Of a DNA stretch of 53,854 bases, positions 1 through 6,599 are shown piece after piece. The notes below the pieces were generated by a model. It was not told the DNA's origin, searched no databases, and worked only from the letters and a program-made list of their open reading frames with translations. Every line of letters begins with the position of its first letter. Within the stretch, counting starts at the first letter, position 1. Origin of the DNA: Bacillota bacterium (GTDB lineage: Bacteria; Bacillota; Clostridia; Christensenellales; CAG-138); the NCBI GenBank assembly GCA_023395595.1, contig JAEWYO010000010.1, positions 1 through 53,854 of the forward strand, in the 5' to 3' direction. The position numbers and the translations under genes were made by a program.

Positions 1-298
1 CCGCGTTGACTTCAGCATAGTATTCCGGGTTTCCAATATCATCCGGGTTTATTATGATGACATAAACCCGCATCGGCTCTTCTGTGCCGTATTGAATTCT
101 CTCGCCATCCTCATACGTCACTCCGGCACGCTCTTGATACTCCACCGAAACGACAGCGTCGGTTAGATCCACCTCGTATGCTTGGTTGATCATCGCCAGC
201 CCTGCCTCTTTCGCCTTCGCCTCGCTAATCAACCGCGGAGAGCAGCCGGAAAGTAGCACGGCAACACAAATAAAGATCACCAACAGTCTCTTTTTCAT
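1..298 (-). CDS. Secreted PepSY-like lipoprotein, 3' part beyond window
   Basis: Partial gene: the first 99 codons are here and the rest lies beyond the left edge. The product begins with a basic N-terminus and a hydrophobic stretch ending in LLSGC, a clear lipobox, so it should be lipidated at Cys and anchored to the outer face of the membrane. After the Cys, the sequence (RLISEAKAKEAGLAMINQ, then YYAEVNA) matches the two genes upstream of it, so it is the third member of a tandem paralogue set. The pattern resembles PepSY/YpeB-type propeptide domains, which often bind or inhibit peptidases, but the specific role is unknown. Its ATG overlaps the stop of the preceding gene as TAATG, suggesting translational coupling. 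Confidence 0.8.
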   Translation of the reverse strand, partial: MKKRLLVIFICVAVLLSGCSPRLISEAKAKEAGLAMINQAYEVDLTDAVVSVEYQERAGVTYEDGERIQYGTEEPMRVYVIIINPDDIGNPEYYAEVNA

Positions 299-963
299 TA
301 CGGCATATCCTCCACCAGGCGCGTTTGGTTTAGAATCGTGATGTTTTGCACCGTTAGTTGCGGCCATGCAAGCGTTATATTATAAATCGTTCCATCGCGA
401 ATCACGACATAGAAGGTTGTACTTGCCCCTTCCAAATCGATTATGCTACTACAATCGACAAAACCGAGAATCTTTGCTTTCAGATCGAATTTTTCCGAAA
501 TCCATTTTCGCGCAAATCGCATGCAATCAATATCCATGCTCTCATAAATGAACGCTTCCGCATCGGCTTTGTCTCTCGCTTTGTCCCATGTGGCACGCTG
601 ATCTGCCGTCATCTTCGATACGAAAGGATACCTTCGCTCGGCCGCATACGCAACACCCGTCTCCGCGTTCACCTGCGCAACATACGGATATTGCCCGTCC
701 TGCTGTTTACCTGCCGAGACGATATAGATCAACACGGGCTGTTCTTTACCCGTTACCTGATAGTTTCCGTCGAGAAACGTGGCGCCTGCCTGCTCCTGAT
801 AGGTAATCACCGCTTCGGTTTCGTTCGCGTCAAACACATGATTGATGAACGCAAGCCCTGCTTCTTTCGCCGCGTCTTCACTCACGAGTTTCGGTTTTCC
901 TCCCGTGAGAAACAGCGAAGCGCAGAGAACAAATACTCCTAATATCGCAATTTTTCTTGTCAT
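298..963 (-). CDS. Secreted PepSY-like protein, lipobox Cys replaced by Gly
   Basis: This 221-residue paralogue is the middle member of a three-gene operon. It has an N-terminal hydrophobic signal segment, but where its two sisters have LSGC and LSAC it reads LTGG, so the lipidated Cys is missing. It should therefore be either released after ordinary signal peptidase cleavage or kept as an uncleaved anchor. The body keeps the family pattern: AKEAGLAFINHVF near residue 32, then AQVNAETGVAYAAE near residue 100, which resembles a PepSY-type module. Two further Cys lie around residues 147 and 170. It overlaps the upstream gene by ATGA and the downstream gene by TAATG. The function is not known. 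Confidence 0.75.
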   Translation of the reverse strand: MTRKIAILGVFVLCASLFLTGGKPKLVSEDAAKEAGLAFINHVFDANETEAVITYQEQAGATFLDGNYQVTGKEQPVLIYIVSAGKQQDGQYPYVAQVNAETGVAYAAERRYPFVSKMTADQRATWDKARDKADAEAFIYESMDIDCMRFARKWISEKFDLKAKILGFVDCSSIIDLEGASTTFYVVIRDGTIYNITLAWPQLTVQNITILNQTRLVEDMP

Positions 964-1631
964 GGCCTTACCCCTTTTTGCCCGTTTCCGAGCACCTGAA
1001 TCTCATTCATGTCCATCGCCGGCCAGGAAAATCCAACGCGATAGAGCGCGCCGTCCGCAAACGTCACAAAATAGCCGACACTTCCGCGCTGCGCGCGGTT
1101 GCCGCACGGGCGGCTGCAGCCTTGCGCGGTGATCAGCGACACATCCTTTTGAAACCGGCGCATCACAAACGCGCACGCGGTGTTCTTGGCGCCGTCTTCC
1201 TGCGCCGGATTCTCCGCGTCCGTGCCATCGGGATTGGTATTTTCTTGTTTCGGTTGGGTTGGATTGGGATTTTGCGGGGCAAGCAGCCACTCGTTCTTCA
1301 TGGCATAGTAGGCGACACCGGTTTTAGCGTCCACCTCCGCATAATAGAGGTCTGCGCCCAGTGTTTGGTCAGAAATGGTGACCAGATAGATTTGATTGGG
1401 TGTTTTGGAGCCGGACTGCACGTCGATATTGTCCACGGCGCTGGTACCCGCACGCTCAAAATATTCGACATGTGCATCTTTTGCGCTGATGCCAAATGCC
1501 TGACGAAGGAGCGAAAGCCCCGCCTCCTTTGCCGCCGCCTCGCCAACAAACTTTGGCGCGCAGGCACTCAACAGCGCAAGGGAGAGCAATATCGTCAGCA
1601 ACGCAGCCGCACGCAGAGAATTTTTTCGCAT
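960..1631 (-). CDS. Secreted PepSY-like lipoprotein, first of three paralogues
   Basis: This 223-residue protein is the first gene of the three-gene set. The signal peptide ends in ALLSAC, a good lipobox, so a membrane-anchored lipoprotein is expected. The family core AKEAGLSLLRQAF follows, then YYAEVDAKTGVAYYAM near residue 97. A Pro/Asn/Gln-rich linker (about residues 121-146) separates this from a C-terminal part that is also found, more weakly, in the middle paralogue. It resembles PepSY/YpeB propeptide-like domains, but that assignment is by eye. The genes are packed with overlapping stops and starts, so they are probably made together. No peptidase gene is visible in the window part of the operon. 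Confidence 0.75.
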   Translation of the reverse strand: MRKNSLRAAALLTILLSLALLSACAPKFVGEAAAKEAGLSLLRQAFGISAKDAHVEYFERAGTSAVDNIDVQSGSKTPNQIYLVTISDQTLGADLYYAEVDAKTGVAYYAMKNEWLLAPQNPNPTQPKQENTNPDGTDAENPAQEDGAKNTACAFVMRRFQKDVSLITAQGCSRPCGNRAQRGSVGYFVTFADGALYRVGFSWPAMDMNEIQVLGNGQKGVRP

Positions 1632-1944
1632 AGCTGGTCCATCCTTTCAATACGACACTTGTATCTATGATAAAGATGGGACCTTTCACACATACTACCA
1701 TAGATTACATTGTTTCGTTGTGAACCCAGTGTGAAGGTTCCACGAACTACCGGAAAACGAATCGCGAACAAATGATGCACGCAACACGCAATACAACACT
1801 CGCTTTTTCCCTTGTCAATCAATACTCCACTTTGTGGATTCTGTCGATTGCTCAACCGCGCACGGAAAATCATCGCGCGTTTGCCTTTATCCACAGTTTT
1901 GTCGTAAAATGTGGATAACAGTGTGCGAAAAGAGAGGAATCCTG
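1632..1944. other. Divergent intergenic region with two DnaA boxes
   Basis: This 313-base gap separates the - strand lipoprotein genes from cobO. It contains two perfect DnaA boxes in opposite orientation (1887-1895 TTATCCACA; 1910-1918 TGTGGATAA). Between 1678 and 1742 there is an imperfect inverted repeat (GGGACCTTTCACAC against the complement of GTGTGAAGGTTCC), which could be an operator for the lipoprotein operon. No RNA gene was recognised. Confidence 0.6.
1887..1918. promoter_or_regulatory. Inverted pair of perfect DnaA boxes
   Basis: TTATCCACA at 1887-1895 and TGTGGATAA at 1910-1918 match the 9-mer consensus on opposite strands, 14 bases apart. They lie just upstream of the cobO start and about 5 kb from dnaA, outside the dnaA-dnaN origin interval. 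Confidence 0.7.
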
Positions 1945-2454
1945 ATGATTCATATCTATTGCGGAGACGGAAAGGGCAAAACGACAGCTGCGCTCGGGTT
2001 GATTTGCCGCCATGTGGGCGCGGGCGGAAAGGCGATCCTTGCGCAATTTCTCAAAAGCCTGCCTACGGGAGAACTCAAAACGCTGGATTTGCTTCACGTT
2101 CCCGTCTACCGAAATGAGCTCCCGCACGGATTTTTTCCGAATATGAGCGAGCAGATGCAGCAAAACGTGCGCGAGATGCACAACCGCACACTCGCGGAAG
2201 TCACGCGGCTTGCCCGCGCCAACGAATGCACGCTGCTGGTGCTGGACGAACTCTGCGCCGCGCTGTCGCTGGGGTTGATCGACAGGGACGCGGTGCTCTC
2301 GCTGCTGGACAGCCACGGTGATGCGGAGTTGGTCATCACGGGGCGCGATCCTGACGAAGCGCTGCTCTCCCGCGCGGACTACATCACCGAAATGAAGCTC
2401 GTCAAGCATCCGTATGAAAAGGGTGTCCTGGCAAGAAAAGGAATTGAGTTCTGA
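1945..2454 (+). CDS. cobO: Cob(I)alamin/cobyrinic acid adenosyltransferase (CobA/CobO/BtuR family)
   Basis: The 169-residue product begins MIHIYCGDGKGKTTAALGL, with the phosphate-binding loop GDGKGKTT typical of the CobA/CobO/BtuR family. These enzymes transfer the adenosyl group of ATP to the cobalt of corrinoids. LLVLDELCAALSLGLID near the middle is the family's second conserved block, and VITGRDP follows. The length is near the usual 170-200 residues. The ATG at 1945 was chosen because the conserved domain starts immediately and GAGAGG lies just upstream; the reading frame is open further upstream but that part is not conserved. No other cobalamin gene is nearby, so it may serve corrinoid salvage. 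The gene stands alone, with no cobalamin riboswitch visible. Confidence 0.9.
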   Translation: MIHIYCGDGKGKTTAALGLICRHVGAGGKAILAQFLKSLPTGELKTLDLLHVPVYRNELPHGFFPNMSEQMQQNVREMHNRTLAEVTRLARANECTLLVLDELCAALSLGLIDRDAVLSLLDSHGDAELVITGRDPDEALLSRADYITEMKLVKHPYEKGVLARKGIEF

Positions 2455-2497
2455 ATTTCACGCTTGTTTGCTGGCGTTTTTTATGAACAGAAGCGAT

Positions 2498-2513
2498 TGT
2501 TTCACGGGAAACA
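2498..2513. promoter_or_regulatory. parS-like site with one mismatch
   Basis: The 16-mer differs from the perfect parS sites in this window at one position (central CACGGG instead of CACGTG). It lies between cobO and the next gene, about 7 kb left of the main parS cluster. Spo0J/ParB tolerates single mismatches in parS in known systems, so binding is plausible. Confidence 0.55.
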
Positions 2514-2624
2514 AAAAAATCCATCGTGTGCATACGGCGGATTCTTCATCTTCGGTTTATCTTTTTTGATTACAATAAAAAGACTAATATGGATGCAAGC
2601 GTATTCCAGAAAAGAGGAAAGCAA

Positions 2625-3104
2625 ATGGAGCAGAAACCAGCCACAAAGATCAAGATATTACCCGACGTGATCGACAACCACTATAGTGGGCTCAAGATTT
2701 CGCAATATGCGTTTTATCTCATCACCGCGGTGACGCTGGTGCGCAGCCTGATTCACGTGTTTGCGCCGGACGGCGGCGCGCAGAGCATCGCCACCATTCC
2801 GCTGGACTCCTATTCCGCGGAGGCTGCGTCAGCCGTAATTCTGATGTTCTCGCTTTGGGGACTCTCCCAGTTGCTGATGGGGATAGCTTATCTCGGCGTT
2901 TCGCTCAAATACAAGTCGCTGATTCCGGCGATGTATGTGCTGGTCATCTTCGAATATGCAATGCGCATCGTCATCGGGCAGATGAAACCCATCATCACCA
3001 CGGGCACCGCGCCCGGCAGCATCGAAAACTGGATCATGGTGCCTGTGTGTATCGTTTTGCTGGCGTTGTCGTTGATTCCGGCAAAATCTGCCAAGCACGC
3101 ATAG
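2625..3104 (+). CDS. Small integral membrane protein of unknown function
   Basis: This 159-residue protein has four likely membrane segments: about residues 26-44, 67-88, 91-112 and 136-153. The N-terminus before the first helix is polar and Lys-rich. The start at 2625 has AGAGGAAAG just upstream; a longer open frame back to 2526 lacks such a site and runs through AT-rich non-conserved sequence. No catalytic motif or named family was recognised. A strong hairpin terminator follows the stop directly, so the gene is probably transcribed alone or with cobO, which lies 170 bases upstream across a parS-like site. Confidence 0.7.
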   Translation: MEQKPATKIKILPDVIDNHYSGLKISQYAFYLITAVTLVRSLIHVFAPDGGAQSIATIPLDSYSAEAASAVILMFSLWGLSQLLMGIAYLGVSLKYKSLIPAMYVLVIFEYAMRIVIGQMKPIITTGTAPGSIENWIMVPVCIVLLALSLIPAKSAKHA

Positions 3105-3117
3105 TCACAAGTAAAAG

Positions 3118-3154
3118 AAAAAGCCGTTTCGCAATCACGCGAGACGGCTTTTTT
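3118..3154 (+). terminator. Rho-independent terminator
   Basis: The arms AAAAAGCCGTTTCGC and GCGAGACGGCTTTTTT pair with one G-T pair and end in a T run. It sits just after the small membrane protein and between convergent genes, so it may also serve the GNAT gene on the - strand. Confidence 0.85.
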
Positions 3155-3167
3155 GATGAGCGATACT

Positions 3168-3659
3168 TCAAACGATTAAACTATACGTCACAATATCCTG
3201 AAACTTCCCGAACTTCATGCCGACCTCAGGCACCGTTCCGCAGAACGTGAAGCCAAACTTCTCGTGCAGCTTGCAGCTGGCCTCGTTTCCGGCGGTGATC
3301 ACAGAAACGACGCTGTGCGTGCGCGCATCCGCCTTTGCCTCCTCGAGAATGAATGCCATGAGTGCGGTGGCGATGCCGCGCTTTCGAAAGTCCGGCGAGA
3401 TATAGATCGAGAGTTCCACTGTGGATTTGTACGCTTCCTTTTCGCGATAGGAACTCAGGCTGCTGTAGCCCGCAATGCGCCCGTCGATCTCCGCAACATA
3501 AAGCGGATGGTTTTCCACATTGTGTTGGTCAAACCAAAGCTGCCGTTCGGCAAGGTTACGCGGATTGAGATCCAGCGTCGAAACCCCGTTGACCACTTCG
3601 TAATTGTAGATATCGAGCAATTCCGGCAGGTCGTTTTGCTCCGCTTTGCGAATCTGCAT
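3168..3659 (-). CDS. GNAT N-acetyltransferase, phosphinothricin acetyltransferase-like
   Basis: This 163-residue protein is a single GNAT domain. It starts MQIRKAEQNDLPELLDIYNYEV, then has LYVAEIDGRIAGYSSLS and the acetyl-CoA binding block FRKRGIATALM at about residues 91-101. LHEKFGFTFCGTVPEVGMKFGKFQDI near the C-terminus is typical of the PAT/Bar/YwnH subgroup, which acetylates amino groups of glufosinate-like compounds or amino acids such as methionine sulfone. The substrate cannot be told from sequence. A good promoter lies upstream (TTGCAA, 16 bases, TATAAT on the - strand). The gene is monocistronic. Confidence 0.88.
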   Translation of the reverse strand: MQIRKAEQNDLPELLDIYNYEVVNGVSTLDLNPRNLAERQLWFDQHNVENHPLYVAEIDGRIAGYSSLSSYREKEAYKSTVELSIYISPDFRKRGIATALMAFILEEAKADARTHSVVSVITAGNEASCKLHEKFGFTFCGTVPEVGMKFGKFQDIVTYSLIV

Positions 3660-3702
3660 GCTATTCCACTTCTTTCTATCTCAGCACTCTTGAGTTTTTT
3701 AT

Positions 3703-3730
3703 ATTATATTGAAAGAAAATTGATTTGCAA
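3703..3730 (-). promoter_or_regulatory. Sigma-A type promoter for the GNAT gene
   Basis: On the - strand TTGCAA (3730-3725) and TATAAT (3708-3703) are separated by 16 bases, about 45 bases before the start codon. Confidence 0.65.
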
Positions 3731-3760
3731 ACAAAAAACTTCTCTGGTTTGAGAAGTTTC
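3731..3760 (-). terminator. Terminator of the signal peptidase operon
   Basis: Arms AAACTTCTC (3736-3744) and GAGAAGTTT (3751-3759) form a perfect 9-bp stem. Read on the - strand the stem is followed by a T run, as expected for the end of the operon that reads in from 6143. Confidence 0.75.
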
Positions 3761-3816
3761 ATTGCTTTATCCGTATCTTCTTATAAAAACAATTCTATAT
3801 TTTAATCCAGTCTTGT

Positions 3817-3861
3817 ATCACATAAGTTCTTTTGCCTACTTCTCTATTAAGAAAAGTAGGT
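3817..3861 (-). repeat. Copy 1 of a dispersed palindromic repeat, overlapping the end of a CDS
   Basis: Read on the - strand, a hairpin (CCTACTTTTCT / AGAGAAGTAGG) is followed by GCAAAAGAACTTATG. The same hairpin plus tail occurs after aspS (13314) and murA (16199). In this copy the left arm encodes the last residues (TYFS) of the signal peptidase and its stop codon lies in the hairpin loop. Confidence 0.75.
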
Positions 3862-4401
3862 GATCCGGCTGAACGGAGAAACGCGGAGGCGAAGAACGGC
3901 CTGAATGCGATCATAGGGAATGCAGCCGACGGTGGTAAGGCGGCTGTCATACATTTCCTCACGGTTGTCGCCGAGGACGAAGACGCTGCCTTCGGGCACT
4001 TGCACCGGCGGCATATCGCCGACATAGTTGACCGAATAGCTGCTTTCATCCAGCGGGATGCTGTTGATGAAGACATGGCCCGCGACAAGCTCCACGGTTT
4101 CGCCGGGCATGCCGACGATACGCTTGATGAACACACCGTCTTCCGTGGAAAACAGCACGATATCTCCGCGCTCCGGCAGGCGGACAAACTTGCCGATCTG
4201 GTCGCAAAGCACCACTTCTCCGCTGCTGAGCCCGGGCGACATGCTCCCGTCCATAATCTGAACCGGCGTGAGCCAAATAAAAAACACAAGGCACAGAACG
4301 GCTATCGTCACCAGAATGGAGAACAGCCATCCCAAACGTCTTGCGTTTCGATAGGTTCGCGCGCGCCCGTCGCTCCGGCGGCGCTTGCGTGATTCACTCA
4401 C
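3847..4401 (-). CDS. lepB: Type I signal peptidase (second of a tandem pair)
   Basis: This 184-residue protein removes signal peptides from exported proteins at the outer face of the membrane. It has a basic N-terminus, one membrane helix (about residues 24-45), then the catalytic serine in DGSMSPG (Ser53), the general-base lysine in FIKRIVGMPG (Lys93) and the GDNREEMYDSR box near residues 144-154. All family boxes B-E are present, so it should be active. The start is GTG, overlapping the stop of the first signal peptidase as GTGA. The C-terminus ends inside a dispersed hairpin repeat. It is only distantly similar to its neighbour, so this is an old duplication or two acquisitions, not a recent copy. 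Confidence 0.92.
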   Translation of the reverse strand: MSESRKRRRSDGRARTYRNARRLGWLFSILVTIAVLCLVFFIWLTPVQIMDGSMSPGLSSGEVVLCDQIGKFVRLPERGDIVLFSTEDGVFIKRIVGMPGETVELVAGHVFINSIPLDESSYSVNYVGDMPPVQVPEGSVFVLGDNREEMYDSRLTTVGCIPYDRIQAVLRLRVSPFSRITYFS

Positions 4402-5009
4402 GGGTAGGTCACCCGCGCGATGGATTGCACTTCGTCAAACGGATAAACGACGGCGACCACACGGCCAACCACCTTTGCATACGGAATCGGACCCACGGAA
4501 GGATTCCGGCTGTCCTTGCTGCCGTTTCGGTTATCCCCAACGACAAACACATGGCGCGCATCGATGACGAGCGGGGCAGTGTCGCCAATGATCTCCCCGT
4601 CCCAATAGGCGCTTTCGTCCAGCTCTTTGCCATTGATGTAAAACTTGCCGTCGCGCACCTCTACGGTGTCGCCGGGCAGACCGATCACGCGCTTGACACA
4701 GCTTTCCGTATAGCCCGGATAATAGCAGATGATGATATCCCCGCGCTGCGGATCGCTGAACCAATAGCTCATCTTCTCAACGAGCATATCTTCGTTGTGA
4801 ACCAGCGTTGGAATCATCGAATCGCCGTCCACGCGGATGGGCTCGGCAACAAATGAACGAATGGTGAGTGCGATGAGCACGACAAGCGCGATATACAGCA
4901 AAAAAGACACGTTGCGAAACGAACGTGATCCCCGCATGTTTTCATATTGTTCTTCGGCGCGGTCGCGCAGATATCGAATCTGGCTCTGCGTAAACGCTTT
5001 ACGCTTCAC
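4398..5009 (-). CDS. lepB: Type I signal peptidase (first of a tandem pair)
   Basis: This 203-residue signal peptidase has a long polar N-terminus, one membrane helix (about residues 34-52), the catalytic serine in VDGDSMIPTL (Ser64), the lysine in CVKRVIGLPGD (Lys106) and GDNRNGSKDSR near residue 158. It should cleave Sec-type signal peptides outside the membrane. Its start lies inside the last codons of the DUF951 gene (11-base overlap) and its stop overlaps the GTG of the second signal peptidase. Having two active-looking enzymes in one operon suggests different substrates, perhaps including the sortase substrate and the secreted PepSY-like proteins in this window; that link is inference. 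Confidence 0.93.
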   Translation of the reverse strand: MKRKAFTQSQIRYLRDRAEEQYENMRGSRSFRNVSFLLYIALVVLIALTIRSFVAEPIRVDGDSMIPTLVHNEDMLVEKMSYWFSDPQRGDIIICYYPGYTESCVKRVIGLPGDTVEVRDGKFYINGKELDESAYWDGEIIGDTAPLVIDARHVFVVGDNRNGSKDSRNPSVGPIPYAKVVGRVVAVVYPFDEVQSIARVTYP

Positions 5010-5205
5010 TCGGTTGTTCCTTTTTCACCAAAATTTTCTTGCCCATGCGCACAAAGTCCGCGCGGTCGAGCATCACAATGCGCCCGCAATGGTTGCATTT
5101 GATCTTGACATCCGCGCCAACGCGGATGATCGTCCACTCGTTTTCCCCGCAGGCGTGCGGTTTTTTCATGAGCACCACGTCGCCAAGGTCAAACTGCGCA
5201 ATCAT
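4999..5205 (-). CDS. DUF951 family small protein (YyzM-like)
   Basis: This 68-residue protein begins FDLGDVVLMKKPHACGENEWTIIRVGADVKIKCNHCGRIVML, the hallmark of DUF951 (YyzM in Bacillus). The conserved Cys at about residues 19, 37 and 40, with a neighbouring His, suggest a metal or nucleic-acid binding fold, but the function is unknown. In many Firmicutes this gene lies near spo0J and ychF in the origin region, which fits its place here about 1.4 kb from dnaA. Start and stop overlap the flanking genes (ATGA with the hydrolase gene upstream), so it is part of the hydrolase-signal peptidase operon. Confidence 0.88.
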   Translation of the reverse strand: MIAQFDLGDVVLMKKPHACGENEWTIIRVGADVKIKCNHCGRIVMLDRADFVRMGKKILVKKEQPSEA

Positions 5206-6143
5206 TCCTGATCTTCCGCGAGATTTTGCGTATAGCGGTATACGTCATAGTTCGGTACGGCGGGCGGAATATAGCTATAGAGAATCTCCAATAGCTTCAT
5301 CGGCGCTTCTTCCTGCAGCAGATGTCCCGCGTTACGCACAAGATAGTACCGTCCGGCTCTTAGCACGCTCTGGAAATATACACTGCCGGCCGGCGGATGC
5401 CAGCTGTCATTTTTTCCCCAGAGGACAAGTACCTCGTGCTCCACAGGGAGCAGCCCCTCGGCGATGAGTTCCTGATCATAGTTGCGCAGTGCATACATCA
5501 GCGCTTCACGGCTGAGCCCGTCAGAAAGCGGCTCGTAATATTGCTTGACCACATAATCATCGATCAATGAGGGATCACTCACGCACTCCAGCAAAAGCTT
5601 ACGTACATCGTTTGCGGTATAGAGGTTTCGCGCAAAGGTTGCAATCAAGGGCTTTTGCAGATTGTGAATGAGCTTTGGCATATGCTCTGTAATCCCGCCG
5701 GGCGAGATGGCGACGCAGTTTGCTACCCGCTTTGGATAGAGCGAGAGAAAACGCATCATATACATTGCGCCAATCGAGAAACCGACCATATGCGAGGACT
5801 TGATATTCAACGCGTCTAAAAATCCATTCAGGATATACGCAAAGTCATCCGCCGTGTAGGTGAACGTGTCCGGACGGGACGAGTATCCGTGTCCGGGCAG
5901 ATCGATTGCAATCACGCGGTAGTTGTCCGAAAGTTCAGCAAAGACGTTTCTCCAGGTGTAGAGCGACTGGCCGAGCGAATGGATCAGCAGCAGCGGCTCG
6001 CCAACGCCCGCTTCCAAATAGTGGATGCGCGCAATTTCGGCTTCCTCATCCTCCCCGGTTACGGGTAAGGTGATTTCGACGAAGTCGCCCACCTTTTCGG
6101 AGTTTATGAATAACTGACTTCGCAGCGATTCTCCCACGGGCAT
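5202..6143 (-). CDS. Alpha/beta hydrolase
   Basis: This 313-residue alpha/beta-hydrolase fold enzyme has the nucleophile elbow GFSIG (Ser123), a strand-loop LLLIHSLGQS near residues 51-60 supplying the oxyanion hole, DLPGHGYSS at 81-89, the acid residue in LWGKNDSWHP and the catalytic His in RNAGHLLQEE. The closest families are C-C hydrolases and esterases with unknown substrates. There is no signal peptide, so it is cytoplasmic. The start at 6143 was chosen because GGGGGA lies just before it; the frame is open to 6221, but that part would overlap the promoter. It is the first gene of a four-gene overlapping operon and is divergent from dnaA. Confidence 0.82.
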   Translation of the reverse strand: MPVGESLRSQLFINSEKVGDFVEITLPVTGEDEEAEIARIHYLEAGVGEPLLLIHSLGQSLYTWRNVFAELSDNYRVIAIDLPGHGYSSRPDTFTYTADDFAYILNGFLDALNIKSSHMVGFSIGAMYMMRFLSLYPKRVANCVAISPGGITEHMPKLIHNLQKPLIATFARNLYTANDVRKLLLECVSDPSLIDDYVVKQYYEPLSDGLSREALMYALRNYDQELIAEGLLPVEHEVLVLWGKNDSWHPPAGSVYFQSVLRAGRYYLVRNAGHLLQEEAPMKLLEILYSYIPPAVPNYDVYRYTQNLAEDQE

Positions 6144-6172
6144 ATTTCCCCCGATTACTATATTCTTCCTAT

Positions 6173-6201
6173 ATTGTAAACCCTCAAAAGTAGCATTGCA
6201 A
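6173..6201 (-). promoter_or_regulatory. Promoter of the hydrolase/DUF951/signal peptidase operon
   Basis: On the - strand TTGCAA (6201-6196) and TACAAT (6178-6173) are 17 bases apart, about 30 bases before the chosen start. Confidence 0.7.
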
Positions 6202-6543
6202 TCAAACGGACGGTTTGTCACAGATTGTTAACCCATTGGCATCGGTTTTGCCTGCTTTTTGCCAAAAAGTGGGGAATTTTTCTCTGTTTTACGTGTTTTA
6301 TGCGTTTTATTCAATTTTCCATTTTTGGAATTCGTCAGAATCGCCCGTTTTTCGTTGTTTTTACAAATTCAACAGGTGTTGGCTTCCCTTTTCCATCCAC
6401 GCTGTCCTATGGGTGCAAAACCGTTAATCGGAGTGTATATCGCGTGCATTTATACGTTTTTGTCATAACTGCCGCTTCCATATTTGAATGAAAGAGACGT
6501 GCTTTGCAGCGCTGCAATCCATCACTTGCGCGGGAACGGCGGC

Positions 6544-6572
6544 TTGTAAAAGCGTTCCATTTTTGCTATGAT
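6544..6572 (+). promoter_or_regulatory. dnaA promoter
   Basis: TTGTAA (6544-6549), 17 bases, then TATGAT (6567-6572) with an upstream TG (extended -10). The SD GGGGG follows at 6586-6590 and the ATG at 6600. Confidence 0.75.
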
Positions 6573-6599
6573 GAACAGTAATATAGGGGGTATAGCACT

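Larger units (their letters stand above)
6144..6599. other. Divergent region between the hydrolase operon and dnaA
   Basis: This 456-base gap holds a - strand promoter near 6173-6201, a T-rich stretch (about 6225-6420) without a convincing gene, and the dnaA promoter at 6544-6572. I found no consensus DnaA boxes here; they lie on the other side of dnaA. Confidence 0.6.
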
